Positions 8,064 to 22,870 of a DNA stretch of 33,451 bases are shown here, in pieces. Each line of letters opens with the position of its first letter. Within the stretch, counting starts at the first letter, position 1. The position numbers and the translations under genes were made by a program. Origin of the DNA: Zygophlyctis sp. KS116 (taxonomy: Eukaryota > Chytridiomycota); assembly GCA_054661495.1 (NCBI GenBank), contig BAAFSQ010000097.1:1-33451 (forward strand), written 5' to 3'. Under the pieces are notes generated by a model. That model was not told the origin of the DNA, searched no databases, and saw nothing but the letters and a program-made list of their open reading frames with translations.

Positions 8064-8970
8064 CTAATAATTCCTTCCTCTTGGAGGCGGAGGAGATCTT
8101 TTGCGACCTTGATCATATCTCCTGCCACCTCTATAAGGTTCACGTTCCCTATAAGGTTCTCTTCTTCTAAAATGATCTTGAGATCCTCTCTCTGAAGAAG
8201 GTTTTGAAATTCCATATCCTGCAGCTTTAAGTTCTTCTAATTTCTCTCTAATTTTAACGAATCCTACATGCATTTTTCCAATAAAATGATCAGCCAATCT
8301 TCGATCAGAATCAAATATACTTAATGAAGCACTACATCTATAACATAATCTAAGTTTTTGAGTTTGTGTAGCACCTGCCCCAACTTCAATTAATTTCAAT
8401 TCATGCTAGACCATTAAAAAATTAAAAGTTTACTTTTACATGAGCCAATCTATCTTGTAGATACTGAAAGATATGCAATAATCTTATAGCTTCTTCAATA
8501 TTTCCTTCTTCTCCGACAGTTTGACATTGTTCCAGTACTACTAAAACTTCATATTCAATATCTGATTTTTCTCTAATGAGCTGAGTTGCTTTTGGATCTT
8601 CCAAAGTAACTTTATCCATTTTTTTAAGAGTCTGTTGAGATTTTCGATCACATTCATCAATAAAAGACAGTAAACTTAATGCCCAATCATTTTCATATCC
8701 TGGATGTTTTTCGGCTGCTTTTTCTGCTTCGTAATCTGCCTTTAGTCGATCTGAATGTGTTAATTTGCAACTTCCAATGTCCATTTTAGTATTTAAAAAC
8801 AAATCGTTCGGACAAAGTCCACACAAGAAATCTTTACAAACTGTGTTTTAATTGCCAAATTCATAATTACCTGATGGATCAGAAAAATGAACAGTCGGGA
8901 CTTTAGATCCATGCAATGCTTGTTTCCCCATCAGAGCTTCCAAAAGCCTTCGCTGTTCCTCTGCAGACAT
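8064..8970 (-). CDS. LUC7: LUC7-like U1 snRNP splicing factor
   Basis: Spliced CDS of 282 aa with introns 8841-8870 (30 nt) and 8406-8433 (28 nt). It starts MSAEEQRRLLEALMG as LUC7 proteins do. Zinc finger 1 has C35, C43, C58 and H62 (VCKDFLCGLCPNDLF...GSCKLTH). A helical, partly charged middle region follows. Zinc finger 2 is LRLCYRCSASL...DRRLADHFIGKMHVGF. The tail is short and basic (REREPYRGG, RKRSPPPPRGRNY), much shorter than the RS domain of animal LUC7L. The protein belongs to the U1 snRNP and helps choose 5' splice sites, which is of interest given the 24-30 nt introns here. An alternative donor 6 nt upstream (end at 8439) would give a 34-nt second intron. Confidence 0.92.
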
Positions 8971-9102
8971 TTAAACCGATTTGCTGAAATTACTTTTCCA
9001 ACAATGCAAACCTGCAACTTGATCTACTCCTGAAACTTACTCAAAAGTCTTAACTCACCAATTGTTATCATTGCATATGATCATCAGTAATAACAGCATT
9101 TT

Positions 9103-12849
<3,747 letters not shown>

Positions 12850-12895
12850 TAGTTTTTTGTAAGGTTTACAGTCAGGATTTGGGTTTTAAGTGTTT

Positions 12896-14736
12896 TTATT
12901 CCATAAACTTAAACTCTGCAAACAAGAGTTTTTTGTTTTCTACTCTCTTTTCAAATGCTATCCATTCATCTCTACGCTTTTTATAGAGATCCCAATGTGA
13001 TTTAGATAAAATAAATTTCCCATAAAAATCATTAAGTAATTCTACTTCACATTCTAATAATTCCTTTAAGAATATTTCTTTAGTGGAAATATCACTAACA
13101 AGCCAAAGCTGATCCAAGACGCGTGATCCAATTTTATCTTTTGCTAAAGAAACTAGAGATCCACGAAAAGATAATAAAAGTTTCTTTTTTGATTTGAATT
13201 CAAATTTACTTTCTAGAAAACTTGATAAAATTCTTGATAAAATAGGATCCATTGACCATTTTTTTAATGAATTAGAGTCAAGTGAATAGATTCCATTCAA
13301 TATTGTTGTTAATAGACTAGGCTTGAATTTCATCAAATGTTGAATTAATAATGATCCTTGTAAATTTGGTTTTCTATACTCTAGAAAAGTATTTGAATTA
13401 AATAATACTAGAAATATTAATGACTGTTTAGGTGCATCAGGACTTAAACATGTTAAAAGTTGATTGATAAAGTATTCTTGAAGGTTTTCAAAAGGAATAC
13501 ATGCTTTTGCAATCATTGATAATAGTCCAATTCTGTTTTGATGTATAAATGATTGAAAACAAGGTGACAATTCTTTAATAATTTTTAAAAGAGTTTTTTC
13601 TCTAGGGACATTTTCAATCAGTCTTTGAACAACAAAGTTTGCAACGGCATGTTCAGAGAGTTCAATCAAATGGTTCTTGAATAATAGTCTGTATAAGCCC
13701 TTCCACAAATCTTTGGAAATTACAGCAAACACTTTTTCCATTAAATGCGATCCTACAGAATCATGAATTAATTGATTCAAGAATCCAAAATCTTCATCTT
13801 TGAAATTAAAACTTCAATTTTACCTTTTAAAAGTAATTTAACCAAAGACTGACTGAATTTTTCATTCAAAATTAAAATCTGAAGAACTGGATTTGCATTT
13901 TGATTAAACGCCAATTGTTTAATGCAATCATTATTTGATTTTAAAGTTTTCATGATTGATTTAGTGATTTGATTCAAAATTTCAAGAAATTTATCAGATA
14001 CTTTACGCGATCCAACAGAAATCCTACTAATCTTGTGATTAGAATTGTATTTTTTAGATTTTTTAGACTTGTTATCACTTAAATCAGATCCTGATAGTAA
14101 ACAAAGAAATGTTCTCAACACATGTGATGCATAAGTATCCGTCATGAATTCCACCCAGTCTCCATTCAAAGCCTTATAAAACCCTAAAATAAAATCATTC
14201 ATTGACTCCAACTCTTCTTCACCTTGTAATTCAACATGAGAGTCCCCTTTATCTTCCCTAGCAACTACATCAGCAGCAATGACCAATAGAGTCTGAAGAA
14301 CATGACTTCCATAAGCATCTCTAATTAGCTCCTTACACCTACACCTAATCTTGCTGGCAAAAGCTCTGAGTTGAAAATCATTTGAAACCATCAGTAATTT
14401 TTCTAGAATTCGACAAGCTTCGAAATCGCATGCAACTTCAAATTCACAGCCGTCAATTTCCCTATAAATATTTTGAATGATCATTTCCATCTCTTCCGCC
14501 TCCTTTTCGTCTGCAGAGTCTAGCAATTCTTCCATTGAGAGTAAATAAGCTTTTGTGTCCGATTCTAATTGTACTTGGGGCGAAGGGAATGCAACCTCAT
14601 TGATCTCATCCATCTCATCAAAACCAACATTTTTTCTTCCTCTTGCTCCTCTTCTTGTCTTTTTGATGATTGGCTCTACAGATTCCTTTTGGGCTGATCC
14701 GCCTCTTGATCCTCTCTTCCGCTTAACTTCCGACAT
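12896..14736 (-). CDS. NOP9: Nop9-like pumilio-repeat nucleolar protein
   Basis: Spliced CDS of 604 aa with one 26-nt intron (13798-13823) that joins LLLK to DEDFGFLNQLIHDSVG. The N-terminus is Lys/Arg-rich (KRKRGSRGG, KKTRRGARGRKNVGFDEMDE), typical of nucleolar proteins. PUF-type helical repeats run from about residue 90 to 560 and carry signature pairs such as YGSHVLQTLL, YASHVLRTFL, VGSHLMEKVF and HAVANFVVQRL. Nop9 binds pre-rRNA at the site D region and is needed for 18S rRNA maturation. The length is close to that of yeast Nop9. The weaker PUF signatures in the C-terminal half fit the Nop9 branch better than cytosolic Pumilio. It lies 33 bp downstream of the TAPT1 gene on the same strand. 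Confidence 0.88.
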
Positions 14737-14769
14737 TCCAAAAAAATAAAAATTTTAGTCAAGAAAATT

Positions 14770-16440
14770 TTATGGTTCATCTGCTCTCAATCCACTCTCT
14801 GCTCTGCCTATTAAATAGTATCCAAGTGTTAATTTAAGTATTGTAACCCAGACAAATGCACCCAGAATTCTTAATAAGAACCATAGACTCTGATACGTAA
14901 CATCCATCATACCCAAGGTTTGAACGATGATTCGCGTACAGAGACATGCAAGAGGAATAGCAACGAATCCTATTCTTCTCGCTACATGAGGAGATCTGTC
15001 TATGACAACCTAAACAATATTAAAAAAAACAAAATACCAAATCACTGAGTGGATCAGAGATTGCTTCTGACCCAGCGTGTAATAGCCATTTTAACTCCCA
15101 TTTTGGTCTTTTACTATCTTGAATGATTGGTTTCCCAACTATATCTCTAAAAATAGTTTGTGTAAATTGATAGTAAATTGAAGCTGGTATATCATTAAAC
15201 TAATCTTTAGTCCAACGATCTTACTTTTGTGATGAATGCATGTTTTAAATTATCGACTAAAATTTCAACTCCAAAAACATATAAAGCCGGAAATAGAAGA
15301 GTAATAAAAAGTTTATAAGTAGACGAGCCTTGAATATTTTGAATAACTTGAACTATATCAGAAAGCATTTCACCAAAATAAGAACTTATAAATGACAAAC
15401 TCTGAAAATTAAGTGGTTTAGATGATGTGAATATTGTGATTGAAATGTCATGAAAATAAGACAAAACTTCATCCACTCCAGCGCCACCAGTCATTTCCAA
15501 AAAGTTTCTAATAATGATTAGAAATAAGTAAGCAAATAATTGAAATCTTTCCAGTGCATCTAAGCGTTAATGAAATAATGTACCAGCGCAAACAATGCTG
15601 AACAAATTCCTTTCTTCACATTTCTTAAACACCGAAGACTTTATTTCTATGAAATTGCTTGACAGCATAACTGGCAAAAGTGCAGAAGAGTAAGAATTAA
15701 TAGCAACATTTAAAGCAACCATTTGGTAAAATATTACCATTGTATGAGCAATTATAGTTACAAGTGCAGTAATAAAATATGTTTTTGTACTCGAGTATTG
15801 ATTTGACTGGCAAGAAACACTAGAATACAATGAGTCTAAAATATCATGTCCGAAAGCAGATCCCTTTAGATTATTATCTAATACTACTTACAAGTCTATT
15901 CAAGACATCTAGGACATTAAATATTACGTACAATTTGATGACTGCCTGTCCTCTTATAGAATGATATAACATTGAAGGATCCACGTATGAAATTATAATA
16001 CAAGTAATTAAAAATAATACCATTTTTATCAAATCACATTTTTGAGCTGGTTTAAGATCATTTTTCTTAAGAAAAGCAATTATCGCAATTAAAGATCTTA
16101 GAAATAATTTTAAAAAAGATCAATACCTTATGGGGAGAATAGAAAACACGTACAAAAATGAGTCTAAACAGACCAGAAAACCATACCATAAAAACCGTTC
16201 GCATTCTTTGGGAACTTTGAGAAAGTTTTGAATTCGTTTGTTGAGTTGTGGATTTACCATTGAGAGAAGATCATTGCTGCTGAATTCTGAGAATACATAA
16301 GACATAAACTTGCCCAGACCGCTTATTGTCTTTGGCTGCGCAAGAAATGATTTTGAGTCTGGAACAACTGCATCATCATCGTCACTGGAATTATCAAATG
16401 AACTTCTTGGCCGTTTTGGAGCTGGAAGAGGAGAATCCAT
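14770..16440 (-). CDS. TAPT1/Emp65 family ER membrane protein
   Basis: Spliced CDS of 511 aa with five introns: 16097-16126 (30 nt), 15864-15891 (28), 15560-15583 (24), 15200-15224 (25) and 15010-15037 (28). The family signatures are clear: SIRGQAVIKLYVIFNVLDVL, GHDILDSLY, NSYSSALLPVMLSSNFIEIK followed by SSVFKKCEERNLF, LERFQLFAYL and VDNLKHAFITKFNDI. Several hydrophobic membrane segments are spread through the protein, and the N-terminus is acidic and cytosol-like. TAPT1/Emp65 proteins act in ER protein quality control (the SLP1-EMP65 pair in yeast) and in ciliary or axial patterning in animals. The start MDSPLPAPKRPRSS is the first Met of the open frame. Intergenic gaps on both sides are short. 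Confidence 0.92.
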
Positions 16441-16568
16441 AAAGATCCTAACCGTTAAACTCAGACTTTTAAATCTGCCATCTAGACATGCAGATAAACC
16501 GAAATCTAGATTAAAATTGAATTAATTCATATTGTTTTAATAGAAACTGTGAGTTAAAATTGCAGCGG

Positions 16569-18971
16569 TTATTGATCCATGGCTGAAAGCGTATAATCAA
16601 GTAAATATGACTGCTTGATAAGTTCCTTTGAATGATCAAAATGTCTTTCAGTATAAATTAGCAAAGCATCAAAGACTGATTTGGAATTGGGTACTTTCAT
16701 AAGTCTTGATGGTTCAAAAGATTTTAAAATTAGATTCAAAACAGATTGAGCAATAGGTGCAAATGTGGCCTTTGTGTTCCAATCCCGGACAAAAAGTAAT
16801 AATCTTTCCAGCTATTATTAAAATTTAAAATTAATCTTACTTGTTCATCATTTAAATTTCGAATAATATTATCCACACTATGCAAACCTAAAATACTATC
16901 TTCATCTTGTCTTTTCTGTCCCAATGAGGATAAGATTTTTAAAAGTCTAACAGGGTGTTTTAAATTTAAAGCAAGATGAATAGCATTTGAATAATCCTTT
17001 TTTGAAAGATAAAATTCAAGGTCTTGTTCTCTAGTTATAAGAATGTAATATATAATACTTTATCAACTTATTTTGTAACTCTCTCATTTCTTCTTCCTTT
17101 TCTTCAGTTGTAGTATCTCTCCAAATAGTTATTTTAGAATCTGCAGATCCAGATACAAGAAGAGATTCATCATTGTTTGTGCAAAGCCCCCAAATCTTAT
17201 ATTAAAATCATCATATAATTACCTTGTCTTCATGGTTATCAAGAGTTGTGACACATTCATTTTCTTTGATAGTCCATAACTTAACAAGTCCATCTGATCC
17301 ACTCGAAACCAGCTGTAGTCCATTAGTTAGGAATTCTACATGCAAAACAGAATTCAAATGGCCTTCAAAAGTTCTGATGCAGGAATAGTCTTTAAGACTC
17401 CACAGTTTAATTGTTTTATCAGTAGAAGATGTTGCGACGATTTGATCCGATGGAGAAAATCTAACACACCAAATTCCTCTTTTATGCCCCGTAAGAGTTC
17501 CAAGAAGAGTCCCGTCAGCTGCAGACCAGATCTTTGCTGTCTTATCAAGGGCTGCAGATGCATATATTCTGTCATTAGGAGCTACATCAACAGACTGAAT
17601 ATCCTTTGAGTGTGCTTTTATGGTGTAACGGGCCTTTACAGAGAAATTTTCATCCTCCATCAATTCCAAGTCCCACAGTTTCAAAGTACTATCATGCGAA
17701 GCTGTAATAACAAATGCAGTACTTTTGCGAGAAAATGCAGCAGCGCTAACAGTCTCTGTATGACCAATACACTTTCCAGCATTTTTGAATCTTGAAGTTT
17801 TTGAATCTAGCTTCCATATAATCGCAGAATTGTCTTTTGATCCCGATACAATCAATTTACCATCTACTGATTTATTCATTGACATAATCATATCAGAATG
17901 TCCACATAATATTTCACAAAATGCTGATCCTAATTCATAAATCCGAATATGTTCCGTATTAGTGGCAACAGCCAATTTTGAATTATCCTCTCCAACAAAA
18001 AAAGTTTCAGTAATTTCTTCGTTGAACCCAGCGATTTGCCTTGTAGGCTCAAAGTTATTTTCCAAGCTATAAAATAACAAATTCTGATCACTTGTGATCG
18101 CAACAATTTCCATGGTAGATGGACAGTATAAAAGACTTGCTATTGAATAATTAATTTGATAATTCTCATTTGTCTGAGAAATACAAGTCCCAGAGTCCAT
18201 ATCCCAGAGCTTAACCAACCCTGATTCACCACCGGCACAAACTGCAAAATCCACAGAATTTGATTCAACAACCTTGACATCTTCTATAGACTCAAAAACA
18301 GGAATTGTATTGATAAGTTCCCCATTAGATAAGTTCCATGAAATTAAAACCTTGTCTCTCCCACCAGAAACTAAAACTTGTCCATCTCTAGAAAAACCTA
18401 GACCTCGAACAGCACTGACATGTCCGTCCAAAGAAAACAATTCACTTTTTGAATGCAAATCCCAAACTTTTATTCTAGAATCCAGTGATCCTGAGCAAAG
18501 ATGCAAAAGATCCGGATCGGGATGAAATGCAAGAGCAGTAATGATTCCAGCATGACCTTTAAAATTATGAGTGCAATATCCTTTCCTAATATCCCATACT
18601 TTTACTGTGGAATCAGCAGATCCAGTTGCTACAAAAGTTTGAGTCGGATCAGTATCCATCACTAAAACTGGTGCTTCATGAGCTTTCCAAGAGGAAATAG
18701 TTGAATCAGTTAGTGAATAGACCCTCAAGAGAAGACTTGAGCTAGCGGTGATCAGAAAATCATCAGTTGATGCAAAGCAAGAGACTGCATCATCATCCGA
18801 TCCAAAAGTTCTTTTTTCTCCTGAACTTGTATGAATCAAATGCACCTTGTCCCCATCAGTACATAGTAATCTCTCTCCATCAGGTAAAAGCTGAATCTTT
18901 CCTCCTGTATAGACTGATTCTATAGTCTTTTGAATTCCAAAACTCTTTTTTAGATTGCTGACTGAAGGCAT
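16569..18971 (-). CDS. UTP13: Utp13/TBL3-like WD40 protein of the small-subunit processome
   Basis: Spliced CDS of 772 aa. The first 587 residues lie in one exon. Introns are 17196-17222 (27 nt), 17031-17058 (28) and 16812-16840 (29). About 12 WD repeats form two beta-propellers (for example DSTVKVWDIRKGYC, DSRIKVWDLHSK, DSTLKLWDLE, DKTAKIWSAADG, DKTIKLWSLKDYSC and DSKITIWRD). The C-terminal helical Utp13 domain (about 625-772) contains DLEFYLSKKDYSNAIHLAL and LERLLLFVRDWNT and ends SYLLDYTLSAMDQ. Utp13 is part of the UTP-B complex that binds the 5' external spacer of pre-rRNA in the nucleolus. The length is close to that of yeast Utp13 and human TBL3. All motifs look intact. Confidence 0.93.
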
Positions 18972-19194
18972 AAATTTGAAGGTGAAATTTTAACGCTCAA
19001 GATCTTTTCGGATATTGTTTCAAATCATTCTAAAGCTAATGCAACTGAATGCATTGGATTTTAGGAATGGAATATTAATGTCATGAGAAATAGTAAAATG
19101 TGCAATCGCATATCCCATTCGATAGATTTATTTAATAAACTAAAGGATCAGTTGATTTTGGTTTTTGAGCTTTTCGGTAGAATCTTGGAAATGT

Positions 19195-20418
19195 TTAGTA
19201 GCATGAACATTGAGCACAGCAAATATAATCAAGCATATCAGTTAGTTTCTTGTATTGTTGTGCGATATATTCATATCCACTGACATAATTTTCGATATTC
19301 TCCTTATTTTCCTTTAGTTTTTTAAGCTTTTTGGCAGCCTTAATACGAGTTTTCTTGGAGAATCCGAATGTTTTTTTAGTCTTGAGATACCCAGAGTACG
19401 CTTTTAAACCATATTTCGCAGCTGCGACCGGACCGACTAGTTTTACCACAGGATGGTTTCTGTATTTCATGTGAATATCCACGGCTTTGATAACTTGTTT
19501 GTAAGGTTTTGTTATTTTCTTGCGGACAAATTCCTCCAGGGTATATTCCTTGTCTTGAGTAGGTTTTTTTGGGGTTTCCGAGGATGTATCAGACGCCTTT
19601 CGCAAATCTTCATTGTATTGAGATGGAGTTTTTCTAGTTCCTGGAATAGATGGTTCAGGGAATGTTGGTATTGATGGAATGTTTGGTCTTTGAGGAATCT
19701 GTATTGGCGGATGTTCAGCGTTTGCAATGTTTGGTAGGTCCACCGGATTTGAAGGAGGCGGAACCCCAGGAGAGACTGCATCATCAACTGATGTGATCGA
19801 ATTTTTTGATGGTTTTAGTAGGAAAGAAAATGAATATCGTCTCTTAGTAATAGTTTGGTCTGGGTTCAGAGTTTGGACAAGCTTGAAAAATGTGTTATCC
19901 AAGGTGTTCAATAGAAGATCTACATTTGAAATATCTGCCTCTGTATCATTGGTAATTGTGAGTCCTGAAGATTCATTCAGCCAAATGTGGTTGTTGGTTT
20001 CATTCAACATGAAAAAGTTTTGATTTGTATTTACAGCTGCATCTACTATATCATGATATGCCAGGAAATGCATGCACTCTTTGTAGTAGTTTTTGTAAAT
20101 ATCGGTAATTAGAAATGTTTCTTCCAAAGATACTGTTTCATTTGCTAAAGGTTGAGGAGATAGTGAAAACTGCGATTGGTAAGCTTTATGAGCAGAATCA
20201 TTGGCCATATTCTCGATCACTTCATCAAATGTCTTAATATATACATCATAAGTAGCATTTATGGCATGCTCCATTGCAGAAATATTTAAAGCATCCTCCA
20301 CCAAAGAATAATCAGGGTCTTCATTTATCACAGAAGTAGTCATTGGTAAAATAGCTTGTGAGATGGATGCATTGCCTGCTTGAACAAGTAAGATTATAGT
20401 TAGCAGTATAGATAACAT
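19195..20418 (-). CDS. Secreted, probably N-glycosylated protein of unknown function, 407 aa
   Basis: Single exon from an ATG at 20418. Residues 1-17 (MLSILLTIILLVQAGNA) form a signal peptide. The N-terminal half is acidic and has at least seven N-x-S/T sequons (NIS, NAT, NDS, NET twice, NES, NDT). A TKRR site near residue 193 could be cut by a Kex2-type protease. A Pro-rich stretch follows (VPPPSNPVDLP, IPQRPNIPSIPTFPEPSIPG), then a basic helical region (KKTRIKAAKKLKKLKENKEN). It ends in a Cys-rich tail (YICCAQCSCY). I recognise no domain family. The composition suggests a lineage-specific secreted or surface protein. A TGCCGC element like those of the other secreted genes lies upstream at 20488-20496. 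Confidence 0.75.
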   Translation of the reverse strand: MLSILLTIILLVQAGNASISQAILPMTTSVINEDPDYSLVEDALNISAMEHAINATYDVYIKTFDEVIENMANDSAHKAYQSQFSLSPQPLANETVSLEETFLITDIYKNYYKECMHFLAYHDIVDAAVNTNQNFFMLNETNNHIWLNESSGLTITNDTEADISNVDLLLNTLDNTFFKLVQTLNPDQTITKRRYSFSFLLKPSKNSITSVDDAVSPGVPPPSNPVDLPNIANAEHPPIQIPQRPNIPSIPTFPEPSIPGTRKTPSQYNEDLRKASDTSSETPKKPTQDKEYTLEEFVRKKITKPYKQVIKAVDIHMKYRNHPVVKLVGPVAAAKYGLKAYSGYLKTKKTFGFSKKTRIKAAKKLKKLKENKENIENYVSGYEYIAQQYKKLTDMLDYICCAQCSCY

Positions 20419-20788
20419 AGCACAACAGTTTTAAATATTAAGTTGGGCCGCACCGCAAGCCATGCAATAAATTAGTGGCGTTCAATTTGCGGCATATGAA
20501 CTTTTGTTCTCGTATTACTATTGATAATTGCTATATAATATTCTATGTACATAGATTAAAACCATTTAATGTCTTAAGAGAACATATATTTATAAATTAT
20601 AATTATTCCTCTTTTGCTAATGATTTCGGACATGCATTTGTACCATAACATCTATACATAAAAATATTTTTGGCACTACAAATACACAACTTTTTAACAT
20701 TCCTAATACTTAAATTTTCAAAAGTCCAAAATCGATTAAACATTCTAAAAATGATGATTTTATTACAACATCAGCTAAGCGAACTCGC
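20419..20788. promoter_or_regulatory. Upstream region of the secreted gene, with TGCCGC element
   Basis: This region lies between the secreted gene and the stop of the next minus-strand gene. It holds tgcggcata at 20488-20496 (TATGCCGCA on the gene strand) and a GC-rich patch at 20445-20460 (gggccgcaccgcaagc). The rest is AT-rich. No gene was seen in these 370 bp. Confidence 0.4.
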
Positions 20789-21538
20789 TTATATTCCATT
20801 TAGGATATACAACCTTGGTTCAGTTCTAAAAGTTTTTACCTTTTTATCTTTTTCAGAATGTAAAACATCACGAACACAAACTAATTGTCTAGTAAGATTC
20901 TCTAATGGAGATAAATTAGACCATCCATCAAAAGTCAAAATGAGTCTATTTAGTTTCTCGGCGACTATTTCCCTTCTTCCAATAGTTAAATAATAAGCAA
21001 CTGGAGAATTATGTGGATTCATATACGCCAAAAGTGATACTAATTCTTCCAATTCAGCTTTATATTCCAGATTAGAGAATTTCCCTAATTCGACTGTTGC
21101 AAATTCCAATGCCTGATCTGAATTCTTGGAAACTAACTCTATAAATTCTTGACATGATAACAGAAATATAACGTCCTGAACTTGTTGTGAAGAGGTCTTT
21201 ACTATTTGAGGGAATTCTGAAAGAAATTTCTGTTTTGCTTTTGTAACGGAACCAGCCATTATTAAAGAAACTAGATTTTGTCTCTTGAGTAAGGACTCTA
21301 AAGGTTTACGAAGACTTTCAAAGTATAAATGTTCTGGAGTTGAACCAACCAGTCCCCCAGCTCCTCTGTCATCAGTCATTTGGACGTCTGGAATCGGTTC
21401 TATCCGCAGAGCAGAGCCTAAAGACTCGGCAGTTGAAGAATAGCAATTGTGAATCAGATAAGAGTACACTAATTTTGCTGTCGTGTCATGAGGAAGATTA
21501 GATGAACTGTAAAGCTCTTTTATTTGAGACTCGTCCAT
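20789..21538 (-). CDS. LisH-CTLH-CRA protein (RanBPM/GID complex-like), 249 aa
   Basis: Single exon from an ATG at 21538. A LisH motif is at about residues 18-50 (AKLVYSYLIHNCYSSTAESL). A CTLH-type region is at about 85-142 (LVSLIMAGSVTKAKQKFLSE, VIFLLSCQEFIELV). The CRA part carries the diagnostic LLAYMNPHNSPVAYYL near residue 180 and then REIVAEKLNRLIL. This arrangement is closest to the C-terminal half of RanBPM/RanBP9 (Gid1), a scaffold of the CTLH/GID E3 ubiquitin ligase. The SPRY domain of RanBPM is absent; Gid8-type proteins also lack it. It probably takes part in a GID-like complex. No intron was found, and the frame ends normally at 20789. Confidence 0.82.
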   Translation of the reverse strand: MDESQIKELYSSSNLPHDTTAKLVYSYLIHNCYSSTAESLGSALRIEPIPDVQMTDDRGAGGLVGSTPEHLYFESLRKPLESLLKRQNLVSLIMAGSVTKAKQKFLSEFPQIVKTSSQQVQDVIFLLSCQEFIELVSKNSDQALEFATVELGKFSNLEYKAELEELVSLLAYMNPHNSPVAYYLTIGRREIVAEKLNRLILTFDGWSNLSPLENLTRQLVCVRDVLHSEKDKKVKTFRTEPRLYILNGI

Positions 21539-21980
21539 GTGCGAATTAAAAAAATTGACACGAAACGAGAATTAGGGAATTATCAACAGTGATTCATTCA
21601 TTTAGATTTACTATATAATTATCCGCTGAATTTTTTACAATACAATATACAGGGGTTCCTAAAATATGATGGACAATATATGGCCACAAATTTATTTAAA
21701 AGGCAACTACGCTATCAAAAATTCACATTTAAATCCATTGTCCAGTGTTCTTTTTGTGAATACTTATGATCCATAGAGAAAGTCCTTGACTCCAATTGAT
21801 TGCCTTTTTACGAATTCTAATCTTTGAAGGTACATTTTCAGTTTGAGGGTATTGTGAAACTCCAGTAGAATAATTATTAAGAGCTATATTCTGAGGTTTT
21901 CCTGAGTATTTTGTACAAATCGATATCTTTGCTATACTCATCAATTTTATTCGCTTTATGATTCGATAAGATGTAGTGTT
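21539..21980. other. Transition region without a recognised gene
   Basis: This is the upstream flank of the CTLH gene, about 440 bp, AT-rich. A 71-codon minus-strand frame (21729-21944) is present but resembles nothing I know and is probably chance or element debris. Confidence 0.4.
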
Positions 21981-22409
21981 TTATCTCTTTTTAATTTTAG
22001 CTGGTTTCGGATGTTTCCTTATAGCCGCATTACATCTCAGTTTCCATATATGTTCATAGATTATGGATAACAAACACTCCATTGTGAATTGAATCCATAA
22101 AATGGTATTCGTTGATGTTTTTCGTGCTGACTTTAAGCGTTGAATAATATTGTCGGTTATAATGCCTTGTGCTGTTGCTGTATGCATAAAATTCAACATG
22201 TTCCATTTTATACCTAAAAGATACTTCAAGGGATTGAAAGTTGGTCGATATTCTTGGCCTTTTAATTTTTCATATATTTTCTGATTGTTTAACCTTGTTG
22301 ACATGTGGATTGTTAGTTGATGGTAAATGGTTTTCACCTTCTGTTTTTTAGACGAACATATGAGTGGGCACTTTTTCGTAAATAATTGTAATCTAAAACT
22401 TTGTCGCAT
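21981..22409 (-). pseudogene. Possible non-LTR retrotransposon C-terminal fragment
   Basis: This frame encodes about 140 residues. Its last part (TILWIQFTMECLLSIIYEHI, then WKLRCNAAIRKHPKPAKIKKR) resembles the extreme C-terminus of LINE-type reverse transcriptase proteins, where a zinc-ribbon region is followed by a helix ending IWxxRC. No reverse transcriptase core is visible around it. The call rests on weak similarity; a lineage-specific host ORF is an alternative. Confidence 0.3.
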
Positions 22410-22440
22410 CTAATGTATTTTCTTTGATTACACTAAGGGG

Positions 22441-22503
22441 ACTCATACAAAAAAATGAGTAGGTCGGACATTGTCCCACATAACCAGTTGCCAATAGGAG
22501 ATA
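22441..22503. repeat. Dispersed repeat, copy 1 (63 bp)
   Basis: The sequence actcatacaa...tgagtaggtc...cacataaccagttgccaata ending ggagata recurs at 23511-23563. This copy contains an extra 11 bp, the palindrome ggacattgtcc, between ggtc and cacat. Confidence 0.85.
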
Positions 22504-22504
22504 A

Positions 22505-22832
22505 TTTGTAGGCGTTGATCAGCGTGTTAGCATCTTGCTCTTATGATGATTCTCAGATTGCAGTTCATTTGCGGTTTCAGCTTGGACCATTGCGTCGCAG
22601 GCCACATTTATATCCCAAATTTGCCCTGCCTCTCACAGCGAGGAGCGCGCAGCGCTGCTCAAACTTTTCCGTGATTTGCAGATGAAACGTTTCCATACAG
22701 TATCTGATGAGGGTCTACAGCAAGCTATTGTCCAAAATGAAAATACTAAAAAGTCTCATAGATTGTGGGGAAACATGTTTTTACAGTATTTGAATGAGGT
22801 GGAGGAAAAAAAGTCTTTGAGTATTGTTTTTT
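22505..22832 (+). pseudogene. Degenerate ORF, possibly a LINE endonuclease-region fragment
   Basis: Two overlapping frames give SCSYDDSQIAVHLRFQLGPL followed by RRRPHLYPKFALPL, then after a frameshift near 22635 EERAALLKLFRDLQMKRFHT and on to a stop at 22832. The first part resembles the end of LINE endonuclease domains (SDH..V.LRL....RR). The segment is richer in G+C than its surroundings. No intact reverse transcriptase is nearby. The call is tentative. Confidence 0.3.
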
Positions 22833-22870
22833 AAATTGAGTATTAGATTTATTAGATGAAAGAGAAATTT

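Noticed and set aside
8832-8870. A 39-nt first intron in LUC7
   Set aside because: The acceptor at 8841 keeps VCKDF, which supplies the first zinc-finger Cys of LUC7.
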